A stretch of DNA of 64,000 nt from Neodontobutis hainanensis (GCA_024349245.1 JALDNG010000020.1:3620001-3684000), one strand, 5' to 3'; shown: positions 54,176 through 64,000, counted from the stretch's first letter. The notes: generated by a model from the letters alone, not told the origin. Numbers and translations: made by a program.

Positions 54176-55357
54176 GTGAAACAGTCGTATAAACCAAAAC
54201 CGAAGCTAAATGTTTAAATAGAGGTCTTTGTGATGCGTTCCTTTAATTAGAATAGCGGTTGACGTGCATGTTTCTATGTTCGGGGACAAGCTAGCCGCTA
54301 GTTGCTAATGTAACTAGCTTGGATAATCTCTTGTAATTAGCTTATTAGTAAAGACTCATTATTTTAGCTGTGAATATGAATGTTTGTTATCTCGATGTGG
54401 TACACACTGTGTTCCAGTTCATGAAAGTTTGAACATATGGTGGTGTCAGACCCTAAATCTAAACCTATGTATATCAATGTATTTCTAACTAAGGTTTTTA
54501 TAGAAATGTACACTTTTCACTTTAAGATATTTATACCTAAAGGTCATTAAGTATTATTTCTATGAATATTAAAATGTTAATGTTAACACAAGGCAAAGAT
54601 GTGCTGTCAGCAGTGTTCTGTAGATAGAGGTCCGCGCTGTTCTTAGATAACACCTGTTCAATACTATTATCTCTGTCAGTTTTAGTGCAATGGATAATTT
54701 TTCATAAAGCACAGTCAGTATAACGCTAAAAAAGCTTGAGCACTTTAAAGGTCTTTGTTGTGCATGCACATTAGAGAAGAAAATCATTTCCTCATATAAC
54801 TTAAACTGTGTTTGTGAAGGAAATGCCTTAAAGTCAAAGCCAAAGCCTCTGCAAATGATGAACTCCAGTAGACACTTACAGTATTGTTTAATACGTCTAG
54901 TCATATGCCATTTACAGACATAATGGAAACTGTCCAAAATGATTTTAATAGATTGAACATAAAAGATTATATAGTCACAGTATTGTTTGTATTTAAATGA
55001 AATTTGCAGAACAGGAAATTTGTCAAAGAAGGTGGTAGTCATTGGCACTATACTCTAGCCAACAGATTTGTGTCATTAACACGTCATTAAAACATTATAT
55101 CTGCATTTTAAACCTCGCCACTGATCTAGGCTTTAGCACGAATTTACCACAATATCAGGAAATAATGTTATTCCATTGCACAAGCTGATATTACACAGGC
55201 TGTAAGTCACTATTTCAGACAGAAATAATATTTGACAAATAGTCAAAGTGATGCGTACTTCTTGTTACGGTGACCTTTAATGAATGAATGCTGTGGAAAA
55301 CACTAAAACAATACAAGTCAGAGTGATCTTTATAATATCTTCTGCTCTTTGGCCCAG
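54176..55357. other. ift20 intron 1
   Basis: AT-rich, ending in a short pyrimidine tract and ggcccag. No feature was recognised. Confidence 0.55.
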
Positions 55358-55368
55358 GCCCCGAGGCC

Positions 55369-56904
55369 ATGGCTAAGGACCCGTTGGCCGAGGCGGGCTT
55401 TTACTTCGATGAACTGAACAAGCTGCGAGTCCTGGAGCCGGACGTGAGTCAGAGCACGTCCGAGCTCAAAGAGGAGTGTAAGGAGTTTGTGGACAGTAAG
55501 TTCTGAACATTATATTCAGTAGTATATATAGAGACTATAGTATATATAGAGACTATATTTGAAGTCTCTATATAAATGTCTTGTATGTTTTTTGAGAAAT
55601 TGGCCAGTTTCAGAAGATAGTGGGAGGTCTCATTGAGCTGGTGGATGAACTGGCCAAAGAAGCTGAGACAGAGAAGATGAAGGTATGACATGCATTATAC
55701 ACGTTTACTACTTTTATTATAAAGTGAATGAACATTTAAAAACAAATATAAATCAGCTTGTGTCATTTCTATTGGTAATAAGCAAAAGTAATTATATTGT
55801 GATTAAAAATAAGCAAAACAGCTTTAAAATAAATTAAATGAGACCAGAATGGAAGAAAACCAAGAGAAAAATGTCCAAAAACAAAAAAAATTACACAAAT
55901 TACAAATGAACAGAGGATTGGGAACACTGCAAAAATAATATTTTCTCAACTCAAAAAAATTTATTTTTTGCCAAGTTCCTAATCCTTGTCCATAAAAAGA
56001 CACCTGTAAACTTATAAAGTACTTCATGTATTCCTGTTGTGCAGGCGATTGGTGCCAGGAACCTGCTGAAGTCTGTGGCCAAACAACGAGAGGCTCAGCA
56101 GCAGCAGCTCCAGGCTCTGATCACAGAGAAGAAGATGCAGCTCGAGAGGTGAGCCATGTCGTGGACGTCAACAAAACCACAAGCCACATGCTTTTATTTG
56201 TATCATTCACATTATGGTGTTTGTGTTCACCTCGTCCCCTTCAGAAACACTGCAGTAACAACCTTCAGTAACAGTTCAGAGCGTTAGCTAAAGCCTTGAC
56301 CAACAACAAGATGAGAATCCTGGAAACTGACAATGTTTCAAGTTTTCACACATTTTGTAAAACTGAAGTTTAATTGGAGATGTTTTCAGAAAGTTTATCT
56401 ATGTCAGAAGATAAGTCCTTGTTTACATTTAAACAGAATAAATGAGACATTAACCTATTATATAATTATTATTATAATTAAACTAGAAAGTCATTACAGT
56501 CTCTTAAAGATTTGGATGGTTTCTTGACCTGGAACAAGAAAACTAAACCCTCTTTTAAAAAAACAAAGTGCCCTTGGTTTGACAAATATCTAAGAAAGAA
56601 AGAAATGGGACACGTCTCCTCCTAATGATAAAATATATCTCACCAGAACTCATGACACTCAGACAAATTCTCCCTCAAGCTAGATATTTATGAAAAAGTG
56701 CCAGTTTGAGTTTTGCCACAGCCCTTGTTTCTTTTTGTCTTTCAATGGGTATAACCTTAAAGATGTTTTGCCAATAAGACCACCTTGTAGGCATGTGAGG
56801 GTCTATATTTTGTCTGCTGCAGATACCGTATCGAGTACGAGGCCTTGTCCAAAGTGGAGACGGAGCAGAACGAGTTTATCGACCAGTTCATCCTCCAGAA
56901 ATAA
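55369..56904 (+). CDS. ift20: ift20: intraflagellar transport protein 20
   Basis: Coding exons 55369-55495, 55597-55682, 56045-56148 and 56823-56904 join in phase to 399 nt, or 132 residues, the usual vertebrate length. It begins MAKDPLAEAGFYFDELNKLR, has FVDKIGQFQKIVGGLIELV across the first junction, then a long coiled coil (KAIGARNLLKSVAKQREAQ, QQQLQALITEKKMQLERYRI) and ends NEFIDQFILQK. IFT20 is the smallest IFT-B subunit; it shuttles between Golgi (with GMAP210) and cilium and is needed for ciliary membrane protein delivery. The second exon uses an unusual gag acceptor (55594-55596), fixed by the phase and the conserved DKIGQFQ junction. Heptad-rich sequence is uninterrupted and no key region is missing. 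The start is the first ATG after the acceptor. Confidence 0.97.
55683..56822. other. ift20 introns 3 and 4
   Basis: AT-rich introns on either side of exon 56045-56148. No feature was recognised. Confidence 0.6.
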
Positions 56905-57544
56905 CGAAGACTCTGCTCCAGACGTTTTCCCAGTGCCTGTCGTTTTTCTGAAAACCAGCTGCTGTTTCTTTAACAAAGCAAACCCCCCCCAAAAGGCTCC
57001 TAAACATCATTCCATCTTTAAAGATTCTCTCATATCCTCCAGGTTTGAACATTCAGCATGTTTTCTGTTAAGGCCAGTCACATCTTACAGAAAACAAATG
57101 AGCTATTTATACAAAGCAATGATATTTATAATATTTATACCGAAGTACTGTGTACGTATAGTTTTATCACTTTTGTATCGAATTGAAATACTGCATGTGC
57201 ATGACTCTGTGAATAGGACTTAGCTTTGAAACGATGAAAAACTTGTAACTGAGTGTGTCAGTTTTTGGTACAACTCAAACAAGCGTCAAACTGTTCAGGT
57301 ACAAAAGACAAAGACTTGAGTAAAAATGGTTTATCGCACAAAGGAAGTGTCTTGTCTTTTATCTCACAAACACAAGTGTATTAGCCTCTTTTCAACATCC
57401 TTTTTTTTTTGATTATTTAATGAAATTGATAAATTATGAAACATTGCAAAACCTGTATTGGCAGGAGTGGTTTTTAGAATAGATTTAATTTAAACTTGAG
57501 TCACATAACAGTGAGTTAGCATTGGCCCAAACATATGAGCTGTA

Positions 57545-57550
57545 TTTATT
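57545..57550 (-). terminator. poly(A) signal of lyrm9
   Basis: The plus strand reads TTTATT, which is AATAAA on the minus strand. It lies about 130 bp after the lyrm9 stop codon. Confidence 0.5.
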
Positions 57551-57560
57551 CAGTTAATTT

Positions 57561-57566
57561 AATAAA
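57561..57566 (+). terminator. poly(A) signal of ift20
   Basis: AATAAA in an AT-rich context. The downstream GT-rich element is weak. Confidence 0.45.
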
Positions 57567-57679
57567 TACAAATTTACAGCATTTATACAAAGAACCTTGA
57601 CTTTGAGAGCTTACACACATTTGTACAGACAACTCAAAGAATTATATTTCCTGTTTAAAATGGGATTTACAAAACTCTG

Positions 57680-59723
57680 TCAGCAGGACTTCTTGATGTA
57701 CTGCAATTTAAAAAAAAATAACAAAATGAAGGAATGCTGTGCAAATTTCTCTGTAAATTGTGATAAATGTAAATGCTCTGACTTTACTGAGGATCCAGTT
57801 TGCGTCGGCGATGGCTCTGTGAATGATCATCTGGATCCTCTCTGGGTCGTCCTCGTCCATGTGACTGTTGTAGCCCTGAAGGTATCAGCACAAAACATTT
57901 ACACTGTGTACCTCGTTTTTTATTAGGTACAGCAATATTTAACAAGTCAGTGAGCACTTTCCTGTTTCTACATTTACAGGAAAGCATCAGGAGGGATATA
58001 ACCCCATCTAGTGGATTCATGGTGAAAGTATTTCTGCTTGATTCCCATCTTTCTAAACTTTAAATTCAGAGGCTGCAGCCGTTTCCTACATTTGAGGGTC
58101 CCACTCTTTCATGCCTCTGTCCTGCTCCTGTTTAATGCAGTGGAGACTGTTGGGGAGTTTTCCATTCTACATTTATAGTGTCCGTAACCGTAATTAGGAC
58201 CTGTTCATTAAGTTTGTTCTGGTCAGAAAGACCTGGACCCAGACTGCATTTGTAATGTCTTTGTCTCTGGTTTAGCTTAAACAGCTGCACGGTTAGACAT
58301 TAGTAGAAAACATGGCATGATCAATGACGCACAGCTATATTGGCTTGTGTTATCCCAGAAGCATACTAGACTAGAATATTTAGTGTCCATATTCCTTACC
58401 AGGCCTGTATTCAATGGTGAATAAACTTCTCTCTCTTTAGTCTATTTATGCTTAAATTACATTCAGCCCTTGGAGGGTAAGAACAGTTCCCTTTCAGAGA
58501 CAGTGGTGTAGGTCAGGCCATAATTGACAAATTCAAGAGCTGAGACTTTTTAGAAATTCAAGACCCCAGTATAAAACTATGGAAGAACAGGGAACAGTCC
58601 AGGTCCAGACCATAGATTGTAAATAAAATGGATGTAATCCGCCCATTGTTCCCCTATTTACAGATAATGTTGTTATGAAAGGGAAATAAAACGGCGGTTA
58701 CATTCGGGGCTTTTTGGCTTTTACTGCATAATCAAACAATAGTTCTCAGAAAACCGAGTTTACACTTGTAAAGTTGCCATTGGGTTTCTCCTTATTTTCC
58801 GCTTATGGAGGGCTGTATAACGCTTTATTTTGCTGTATATCGCCGTATGGCAGCGCCCTTAAGGACCGTTTAAGAGGTTCCATGAGAGAGGCTTGGTCAA
58901 GACTCATGGAGGTCAGTGTTTGTGAAGGAGACAGAGTTAGTCCAGTCTTAGACCAGGTCCAGACTCATGGAGGTCAGTGTTTGAAGGAGACATAGTTAGT
59001 CCAGTCTTAGACCAGGTCCAGACTCGTGAAGGTCAGTGTTTGTGAAGGAGACAGAGTTAGTCCAGTCTTAGACCAGGTCCAGACTCATGGAGGTCAGTGT
59101 TTGTGACGGAGACAGAGTTAGTCCAGTCTGAGACCAGGTCCAGACTCATGGAGGTCAGTGTTTGTGACGGAGACAGAGTTAGTCCAGTCTGAGACCAGGT
59201 CCAGACTCATGGAGGTCAGTGTTTGAAGGAGACAGAGTTAGTCCAGTCTTAGACCAGGTCCAGACTTATGGAGGTCAGTGTTTGTGACGGAGACAGAGTT
59301 AGTCCAGTCTTAGACCAGGTCCAGGCTCATGGAGGTCAGTGTTTGTGACGGAGACAGAGTTAGTCCAGTCTTAGACCAGGTCCAGGCTCATGGAGGTCAG
59401 TGTTTGTTGAAGGAGACAGAGTTAGTCCAGTCTTAGACCAGGTCCAGACTCATGGAGGTCAGTGTTTGTTGAAGGAGACAGAGTTAGTCCAGTCTTAGAC
59501 CAGGTCCAGGCTCATGGAGGTCAGTGTTTGTTGAAGGAGACAGAGTTAGTCCAGTCTTAGACCAGGTCCAGGCTCATGGAGGTCAGTGTTTGGTGCTGAC
59601 CTGTCTGATGGCGTGGCGATAGTGCTGCTGCATGGCTGTGGTCGGTAACTGTCTGCAGCATCTGAGCAGGTATCGATAAAGCTGCAGTGGAGTCTGGACC
59701 AGCTCTGCTCCTGCTAAAGGCAT
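57680..59723 (-). CDS. lyrm9: lyrm9: LYR motif-containing protein 9
   Basis: Minus-strand exons 59723-59601, 57875-57783 and 57700-57680 join to 237 nt, encoding 78 residues, the length of the human protein. Exon 1 reads MPLAGAELVQTPLQLYRYLL then RCCRQLPTTAMQQHYRHAIR; the LYR motif is at residues 15-17. Exon 2 reads GYNSHMDEDDPERIQMIIHR then AIADANWILSK. Exon 3 adds YIKKSC and TGA. Introns are GT-AG: the acceptor of exon 3 is aaattgcag after a T run, and the donor of exon 1 is cag|gtcagc. LYR proteins are small helical mitochondrial proteins that bind the acyl-carrier protein; the specific target of LYRM9 is not settled. Intron 1 (1.7 kb) contains a 0.7-kb minisatellite that ends about 8-10 bp from the exon 1 donor. 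Confidence 0.95.
57876..58893. other. lyrm9 intron 1, non-repeat part
   Basis: No repeat family or exon was recognised. The sequence is AT-balanced up to the minisatellite. Confidence 0.5.
58894..59593. repeat. Minisatellite family A, array 3: about 11-12 copies in lyrm9 intron 1
   Basis: Same unit as arrays 1 and 2, with variants gtgacgga and gttgaagga in the linker. It ends within 10 bp of the lyrm9 exon 1 donor (59600-59599 on the plus strand). Confidence 0.95.
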
Positions 59724-60306
59724 GTCTCCCTGCAAAACAGTATCAACATTAATCTCCTGTGATTTTACTTATGAATTAATAAAGGTTATATGAATTCTGA
59801 CTTTAAAATCATGCCATATTTTGACTATGATCTAGTCTTTGAAACTATAATAACGTTTATTCTTTAAATAAACATAGATTTTTTTATGTGACTATATAAA
59901 ACAGTCTGTTAATGCACTGTATGCAACACTGCTTTGGCTAATCTTATGTACCGTTTATAACATTTTAAATGGTAGGTTATCTTATTTATTTATTTTACAG
60001 TTATAGTTTGCTCTATTAATGCCTTATATCGGAATTTTGTGATTAGCTTTTATTTCTCAACCACTTTGACTACAACTTACAGATTATAGTTTGCAATTAA
60101 CAACTTTTATCTTTTTTCATTACTTGCATTTTATATTTCAAGATTTGGCAGCTAAAAAACTTGGGGGATTGTAAATAATCCTTTATGTGACTCCACAGAG
60201 GGCTGTTTGCTAACCTTGTATTAGCCTGTTAGCATCAGGTTAACAGCGGGCTGATGCACGCGAGCTTCGTCTACAGTAGTGTGAGGTCAACACCAAAAAA
60301 ACTTAC

Positions 60307-60425
60307 CGTATTCAGTGAAATAATACTATTATTACATGAGTCAAAAGGACGAAACAACCGGGTGTAATATTTTCCTGTTGTAGCAGGAGCTGCTACATTA
60401 GCTTAGCGCCATCTCCTGGACTGGA
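60307..60425 (-). other. lyrm9: lyrm9 5' non-coding exon (approximate)
   Basis: On the minus strand CACTGAATACG is followed by a full-consensus donor gtaagt (plus 60306-60301). The next acceptor downstream is tgttttgcag (plus 59739-59730), 6 nt before the lyrm9 ATG. The transcription start is inferred to lie near 60425 and may be further upstream. Confidence 0.5.
60405..60419 (-). promoter_or_regulatory. weaker CTCF-like motif at the lyrm9 promoter
   Basis: The minus strand reads CCAGGAGATGGCGCT. It fits the CTCF core with one mismatch and overlaps the inferred lyrm9 first exon. An ATGGCG (YY1-like) core is an alternative reading. Confidence 0.3.
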
Positions 60426-60598
60426 GTAGATACAGCCAAATAATAAAACTGACACAATTGAACTAGAGATTAATAGAAATCGCGTTATTTAATTACTCAG
60501 ATATTACCGTACGGCATAATATAACAATATTAAAGGACTGGAGAATGGATTGAATGTTTAAATACTACCTCACATGGTACTACAGACCTACCTCACAG

Positions 60599-60789
60599 AC
60601 TGAGTCCAAAGAGGACAAACTGAGTCCAAAGAGGACAAACTGAGTCCAAAGAGAACAGACTGAGTCCAGAGAGAGGACAGACTGAGTCCAAAGAGGACAG
60701 ACTGAGTCCAAAGAGAACAGACTGAGTCCAAAGAGGACAGACTGAGTCCAGAGAGAGGACAGAGCATAGAGGACAAACTGAGTCCAGAT
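60599..60789. repeat. 20-22-bp minisatellite, about 8 copies upstream of lyrm9
   Basis: Unit ACTGAGTCCAAAGAGGACAG with variants agagaacag and a 22-bp form (cagagagaggacag). A partial unit follows at 60760-60790. Confidence 0.9.
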
Positions 60790-60810
60790 TTCATCCTTCC
60801 ATCCAGCCCT

Positions 60811-60855
60811 AGTTTGGAGAAGCAGACAGGAGCAATGACTTTGTGTTTGGTCTGT
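60811..60855. repeat. dispersed repeat B, copy 2
   Basis: Same 25-bp core as copy 1, then a deletion before tttgtgtttggtct. It lies 0.27 kb before the A2M-like duplicated segment. Confidence 0.8.
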
Positions 60856-61103
60856 TGGTAATAGAGTCCGAGAAAACACACTTTTAGAACAAACTTCTCT
60901 AAAGCGTCCTCTGTCCTAGCACCCATTATTGTTCTGGAAGAAGTCTACTCTTTTCCAAAACAAATTTAATAGCACATTCAAAAGAAAAAGGTTTGTAGAA
61001 ATGACTCTGCTCTTTGCAAGTCTGTATGCGTCCCTATCGAAGCCGATCCTGGTCTAACTGTGACACCAGTATTAGTATGTCGACTATAACCAGCTCAAAA
61101 CGA

Positions 61104-61507
61104 CTGATAAATGTCCTGTTCCTGAGTTTGGTTTTGAGTTTTGTGTGTGTCTGTAGACAGTTCATGGTGGCCGTCCCTGCAGTGATCGAAGCTGGAGCTG
61201 AAGCCACGTTCTGCTCCAGTCTCCTTCAGCCCAACGAGAATCTGACTGTGACTGTGTCTCTGGTGTCACCGACGGGAAAAACAGTCCTGTACCAACAAAC
61301 ACACAGCTCAGAGTTCCACACCTGCTCACAGTTTAAGGTAAATTAAACAAAAATTTCTCCTTTTACATATGCTTCAATATCAGTGTCAAAGCTCTGTCTA
61401 TTTAACTCTGATGGTCCCCTCTGTCCCAGGCTCCTCTGGTGCAGGACCAGGAGGTGCAGGACTTTGAGGTGAAGGTCTGTAGAGACACCTTTTATTCTAA
61501 AGAAACG
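61104..61507 (+). repeat. segmental duplicate of 63602-63999 (A2M-like)
   Basis: Similarity begins abruptly at ctgataaatgtcctgttcct (61104 and 63602, offset 2498) and covers the intron end, exon 2, a short intron (13-bp length difference) and exon 3 (offset 2485). Confidence 0.85.
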
Positions 61508-61510
61508 TGA
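61157..61510 (+). pseudogene. partial duplicate of A2M-like exons 2 and 3 (orphan fragment)
   Basis: Exon 2 copy at 61157-61337 has the same 181 nt as 63655-63835 by eye, with the same ctgtag acceptor and gtaaat donor. Exon 3 copy starts at 61430. It differs at several bases (AK for E, CR for RG at residues of the EVEVRG block) and runs into TGA at 61508-61510, where the intact gene continues. No signal-peptide exon is visible between 59.7 and 61.15 kb and no later exons follow before 63259. A truncated duplicate is the simplest reading. The copy carries gtgaga at 61507, which could act as a donor if it were ever spliced. Confidence 0.8.
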
Positions 61511-63258
61511 GAAGAGTGATCACACTGGACTCGAGGATGAGGCCTGCTGTCTGTTCAGTGAGTGTCTTAATTAAACAGATTTTTAAATACTGTGCAGTAT
61601 GAGCCACACAAGTACAAACTAGTTCAACTTGTTCAAACAGTACAGTGTTTGATCATCTGATGAAACTCTGGGTCCAGGAGGACAACTGAGTGGGACATGA
61701 AAAATATCTGTCAGAGCCAATATCTGTTTACCTGAACTGACCTAAATGGCTATTGAGCAAACAGACATGTCAACATTAATCAAATAACATTTCTTAGATA
61801 GTCCCTTCATAAGTGGTTTATTGTGTAAATTTTTAAGGCCAAATGATGTTAATTTATTAGTATTTGTCTAATTTTTGTGACAATCAATATTGATGATGTG
61901 ATTTTTGTGTAATCTTTAGTGGCAAGTGTCATTGACAAGTTGATAATTGTGTGTTTTTAGTGGGGAGTCTTACTGATTAGAGTAAGTGATGAACTGTTCA
62001 CTGTGATTGGTTAACTGAGGTGCTCATGATAGATTCAGAGGGTATTGTTATTTATGAAACTTGTGAATTTTAGATTACAAATTATCTATCTAGTGACCTA
62101 CCCAGGATTACAGATGGAAAAAAGCTAATAGCTACTGTAAATCTGGTGCAGAGCATCTTCTCTCTACGTGAGATGTTTTCCTGTGCATTCTCCTTGGAAA
62201 ATAATTATTGGAACAGATTACAACACAGCAAAGCAAATTCTTAATATTTTTTACATAAATACAAAAATTTGCAGCCTGCCAAAAAGTTTTCTATTTATAA
62301 ACTATTTTTGGCTCTGCACGTTTTTTTTGGTAATTATAAAAATCATATTAGCTTTTATTTCTAAGTATGGTTTGAACCAGTGGACACTTTGTCCACCCTT
62401 AAACTTCTCCATGAAAACTGTATGGATAGACTCCAAAACTATGAACAAGTATTGAGACGGTCTTGAGACTATTTTGTAAAAACAATGTCCCATCATTACA
62501 TTTTACATTTCGCCTTTTTATCCAAAGCGACTTGCATTAAGCTTCCATTCACCAGTGTTTCAGCTGGAACACCACTGAAGGCGAAAGACTCAGGTAAAGG
62601 AAGCTACATAACAGCTCATGAAATGGTCACACTGGGCCTCAGCTTTGGAGACACATGATATGAACAGAAAGAAAAAGAGAACACAATTGCTGACATTTTA
62701 ATAAGAATTATTACGGCTGTCAGATACTGGTAACAAATCTGATGTCCTTTGTCTCACAGCTGGAGTCTGTGAGACAGACAACAAGTCTTTGTGTACAAGA
62801 ACGTGTGTGTAAGATGCATGTGTGGCAAACACTCTTAAACTGAAGTTAGGACCGCGGTTTAGACTCCAACTAAAACATACACAATACAAAACAAAAAAGT
62901 CTCATAGTAATGTGTCCCTCTTTACACAAAGTTTAGACACCCCTGCTTTGGCCTTGACACAAAAGCTTTGCACCAGTCCTGCCAGGACAGCTCTGTGTCT
63001 CGGTGTTTTGGTTTTCAGTCCTGAGACTAAATACGCACATATCCATAATACAACTTTTTGTACGAACATTGAAACTCCTGCAGCGTTGAGATGTGTTACT
63101 TTAGAAATCCCACCCACCCAAGTTGTGTAAATAACTCTGGTGGGAGTATTTGTGTACTTCTGCAGTTTTAGTTCAAACACATTGATCTGTCAGAGTGAAC
63201 AGAGGAGGAGTCAGTGTTAGGACAGAGCAGCAGAGTCTCACTGGAGCCTCAGTCTGTC
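61511..63258. other. spacer between the A2M-like fragment and gene
   Basis: AT-rich, with one dispersed repeat at 62494. No further A2M-like exon was recognised. The last 130 bp before the ATG probably include the 5' UTR and promoter. Confidence 0.5.
62494..62560. mobile_element. dispersed fish repeat fragment
   Basis: cattttacatttcgcctttt followed by tatccaaagcgacttgcatt, a sequence that recurs in teleost genomes ('tttatccaaagcgactta'). Confidence 0.45.
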
Positions 63259-64000
63259 ATGGGTCGTCCTGAGTTTGTGTCGTGGGGCTGGCTGCTGTTT
63301 CTGAGCCTGAGCTGGAGCAGCGTGGAGCGGGCCACAGCAGAACCGTGAGTACAAGGGACAGACTACAGTGGGTCTGTGAGAGCCTTAGTGAGGTGGGATT
63401 TATTACCTACAGCAGGTAGTATTCAGAACCAGTTTGGAGAAGCAGACAGGAGCAAAGACACAGGCTTTGTGTTAGAAATATCAGGTTTATTTGAATGAAT
63501 CACAAATGAATGCAATTGAAAACACAACACTGTCCTTTTGTCTTGCACTCACTACGATATAAATGACCAAAGGGTAATGGGACGGTTAAATAAATAACCA
63601 TCTGATAAATGTCCTGTTCCTGAGTTTGGTTTTGAGTTTTGTGTGTGTCTGTAGACAGTTCATGGTGGCCGTCCCTGCAGTGATCGAAGCTGGAGCTGAA
63701 GCCACGTTCTGCTCCAGTCTCCTTCAGCCCAACGAGAATCTGACTGTGACTGTGTCTCTGGTGTCACCGACGGGAAAAACAGTCCTGTACCAACAAACAC
63801 ACAGCTCAGAGTTCCACACCTGCTCACAGTTTAAGGTAAATTAAACAGAACTTTTGCCTTAATATCAGTCTCAAAGCTCTGTCTTTTTAACTCTGATGGT
63901 CCCCTCTGTCCCAGGCTCCTCTGGTGCAGGACCAGGAGGTGCAGGACTTCGAGGTGGAGGTTCGTGGAGACACCTTTTATTCTAAAGAAACCAGGAAAGT
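63259..64000 (+). CDS. alpha-2-macroglobulin-like gene, exons 1-3 (runs off window end)
   Basis: Exon 1 (63259-63344) encodes MGRPEFVSWGWLLFLSLSWS then SVERATAEP: a basic start, a hydrophobic core and a likely signal-peptide cleavage region, so the product is secreted. Exon 2 (63655-63835) reads QFMVAVPAVIEAGAEATFC and NENLTVTVSLVSPTGKTVLY, matching the first macroglobulin (MG1) domain, with an NLT glycosylation sequon. Exon 3 starts at 63915 (APLVQDQEVQDFEVEVRGDT) and is open to the last base. Phases agree. A2M-family proteins trap proteases via a bait region and thioester, both beyond this window, so I cannot say whether it is A2M proper, an A2ML1-like or a pregnancy-zone-like paralog. A FOX-like gtaaata lies at 63127-63133 upstream. 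Confidence 0.88.
63431..63474. repeat. dispersed repeat B, copy 3
   Basis: Same 25-bp core, inside intron 1 of the A2M-like gene and about 0.15 kb before the duplicated segment. Confidence 0.8.

Larger units (their letters stand above)
56905..57590 (+). other. ift20: ift20 3' UTR
   Basis: AT-rich non-coding sequence with a C run near 56983. The first canonical AATAAA on this strand is at 57561-57566, so the UTR probably ends near 57580. That would place it within the convergent lyrm9 terminal region. Confidence 0.5.
59730..61103. other. lyrm9 5' intron, promoter region and flank
   Basis: AT-rich intron (59730-60300), the inferred 5' exon, the 20-bp minisatellite and repeat B copy 2. A search for an A2M-like signal-peptide exon here was negative. 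Confidence 0.5.

Noticed and set aside
54569..55048. Minus-strand 159-codon frame in ift20 intron 1
   Set aside because: AT-rich, low-complexity composition typical of a chance open frame; no homology recognised.
60588..60926. Minus-strand frames rich in LSSLDSVCPLW-type repeats
   Set aside because: They are translations of the 20-bp minisatellite at 60599-60789.
1..64000. miR-132/212, miR-22 or other known microRNA hairpins, expected near SGSM2 in some vertebrates
   Set aside because: I looked for the mature sequences by eye on the plus strand and found none.

Overview
The window is nuclear DNA from a ray-finned (teleost) fish. The evidence is split genes with GT-AG introns, typical fish mobile-element remnants (Tc1-like elements, tRNA-derived SINEs, L2/RTE-like LINE fragments, hAT-like and TTAA-flanked MITEs) and large minisatellites. 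I cannot name the species. There are no bacterial-type operons, no CRISPR arrays, and no tRNA or rRNA genes that I can support.

Layout. (1) 1-48887, plus strand: most of sgsm2 (small G protein signaling modulator 2, also called RUTBC1), a RUN-RBD-TBC Rab-GAP. I place 22 consecutive phase-compatible coding exons from 18785 to the stop codon at 48885-48887. The most 5' coding exon(s) are not seen and presumably lie upstream, so 1-18784 is read as intron. Two further phase-0-neutral cassette exons are proposed (35537-35635 and 43779-43823). The 3' UTR may reach about 53195. (2) 54.0-57.57 kb, plus strand: complete ift20 (132 aa, IFT-B subunit), with a non-coding first exon and an X-box-like RFX site upstream. 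(3) 57.55-60.4 kb, minus strand: complete lyrm9 (78 aa, mitochondrial LYR protein), tail-to-tail with ift20, with the two poly(A) signals about 10 bp apart. (4) 63259 to the window end, plus strand: first three exons of an alpha-2-macroglobulin-like gene. It is preceded at 61157-61510 by an orphan duplicate of its exons 2 and 3.

The non-coding part is unusually rich in tandem repeats. There is a 2.9-kb G-rich 15-bp array (13.2-16.1 kb), a 1.66-kb 11-bp array (23.5-25.2 kb), three separate arrays of one 59-61-bp unit (9.1-10.3, 40.6-41.3 and 58.9-59.6 kb) and a short 20-bp array (60.6-60.8 kb). The third 59-61-bp array runs almost into the splice donor of lyrm9 intron 1.

The genes do not form one pathway. 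sgsm2 controls Rab GTPases in endosome and melanosome traffic, ift20 links Golgi to ciliary transport, lyrm9 is mitochondrial, and the A2M-like gene encodes a secreted protease inhibitor. The most unexpected item is a well-formed antisense coding-like exon of unknown identity (29962-30237, minus) inside an sgsm2 intron. I found no clear evidence for a wholly new biological system. The points worth following are that exon, the two cassette exons, the minisatellite family, the partial A2M duplication and the CTCF-like and RFX-like motifs.
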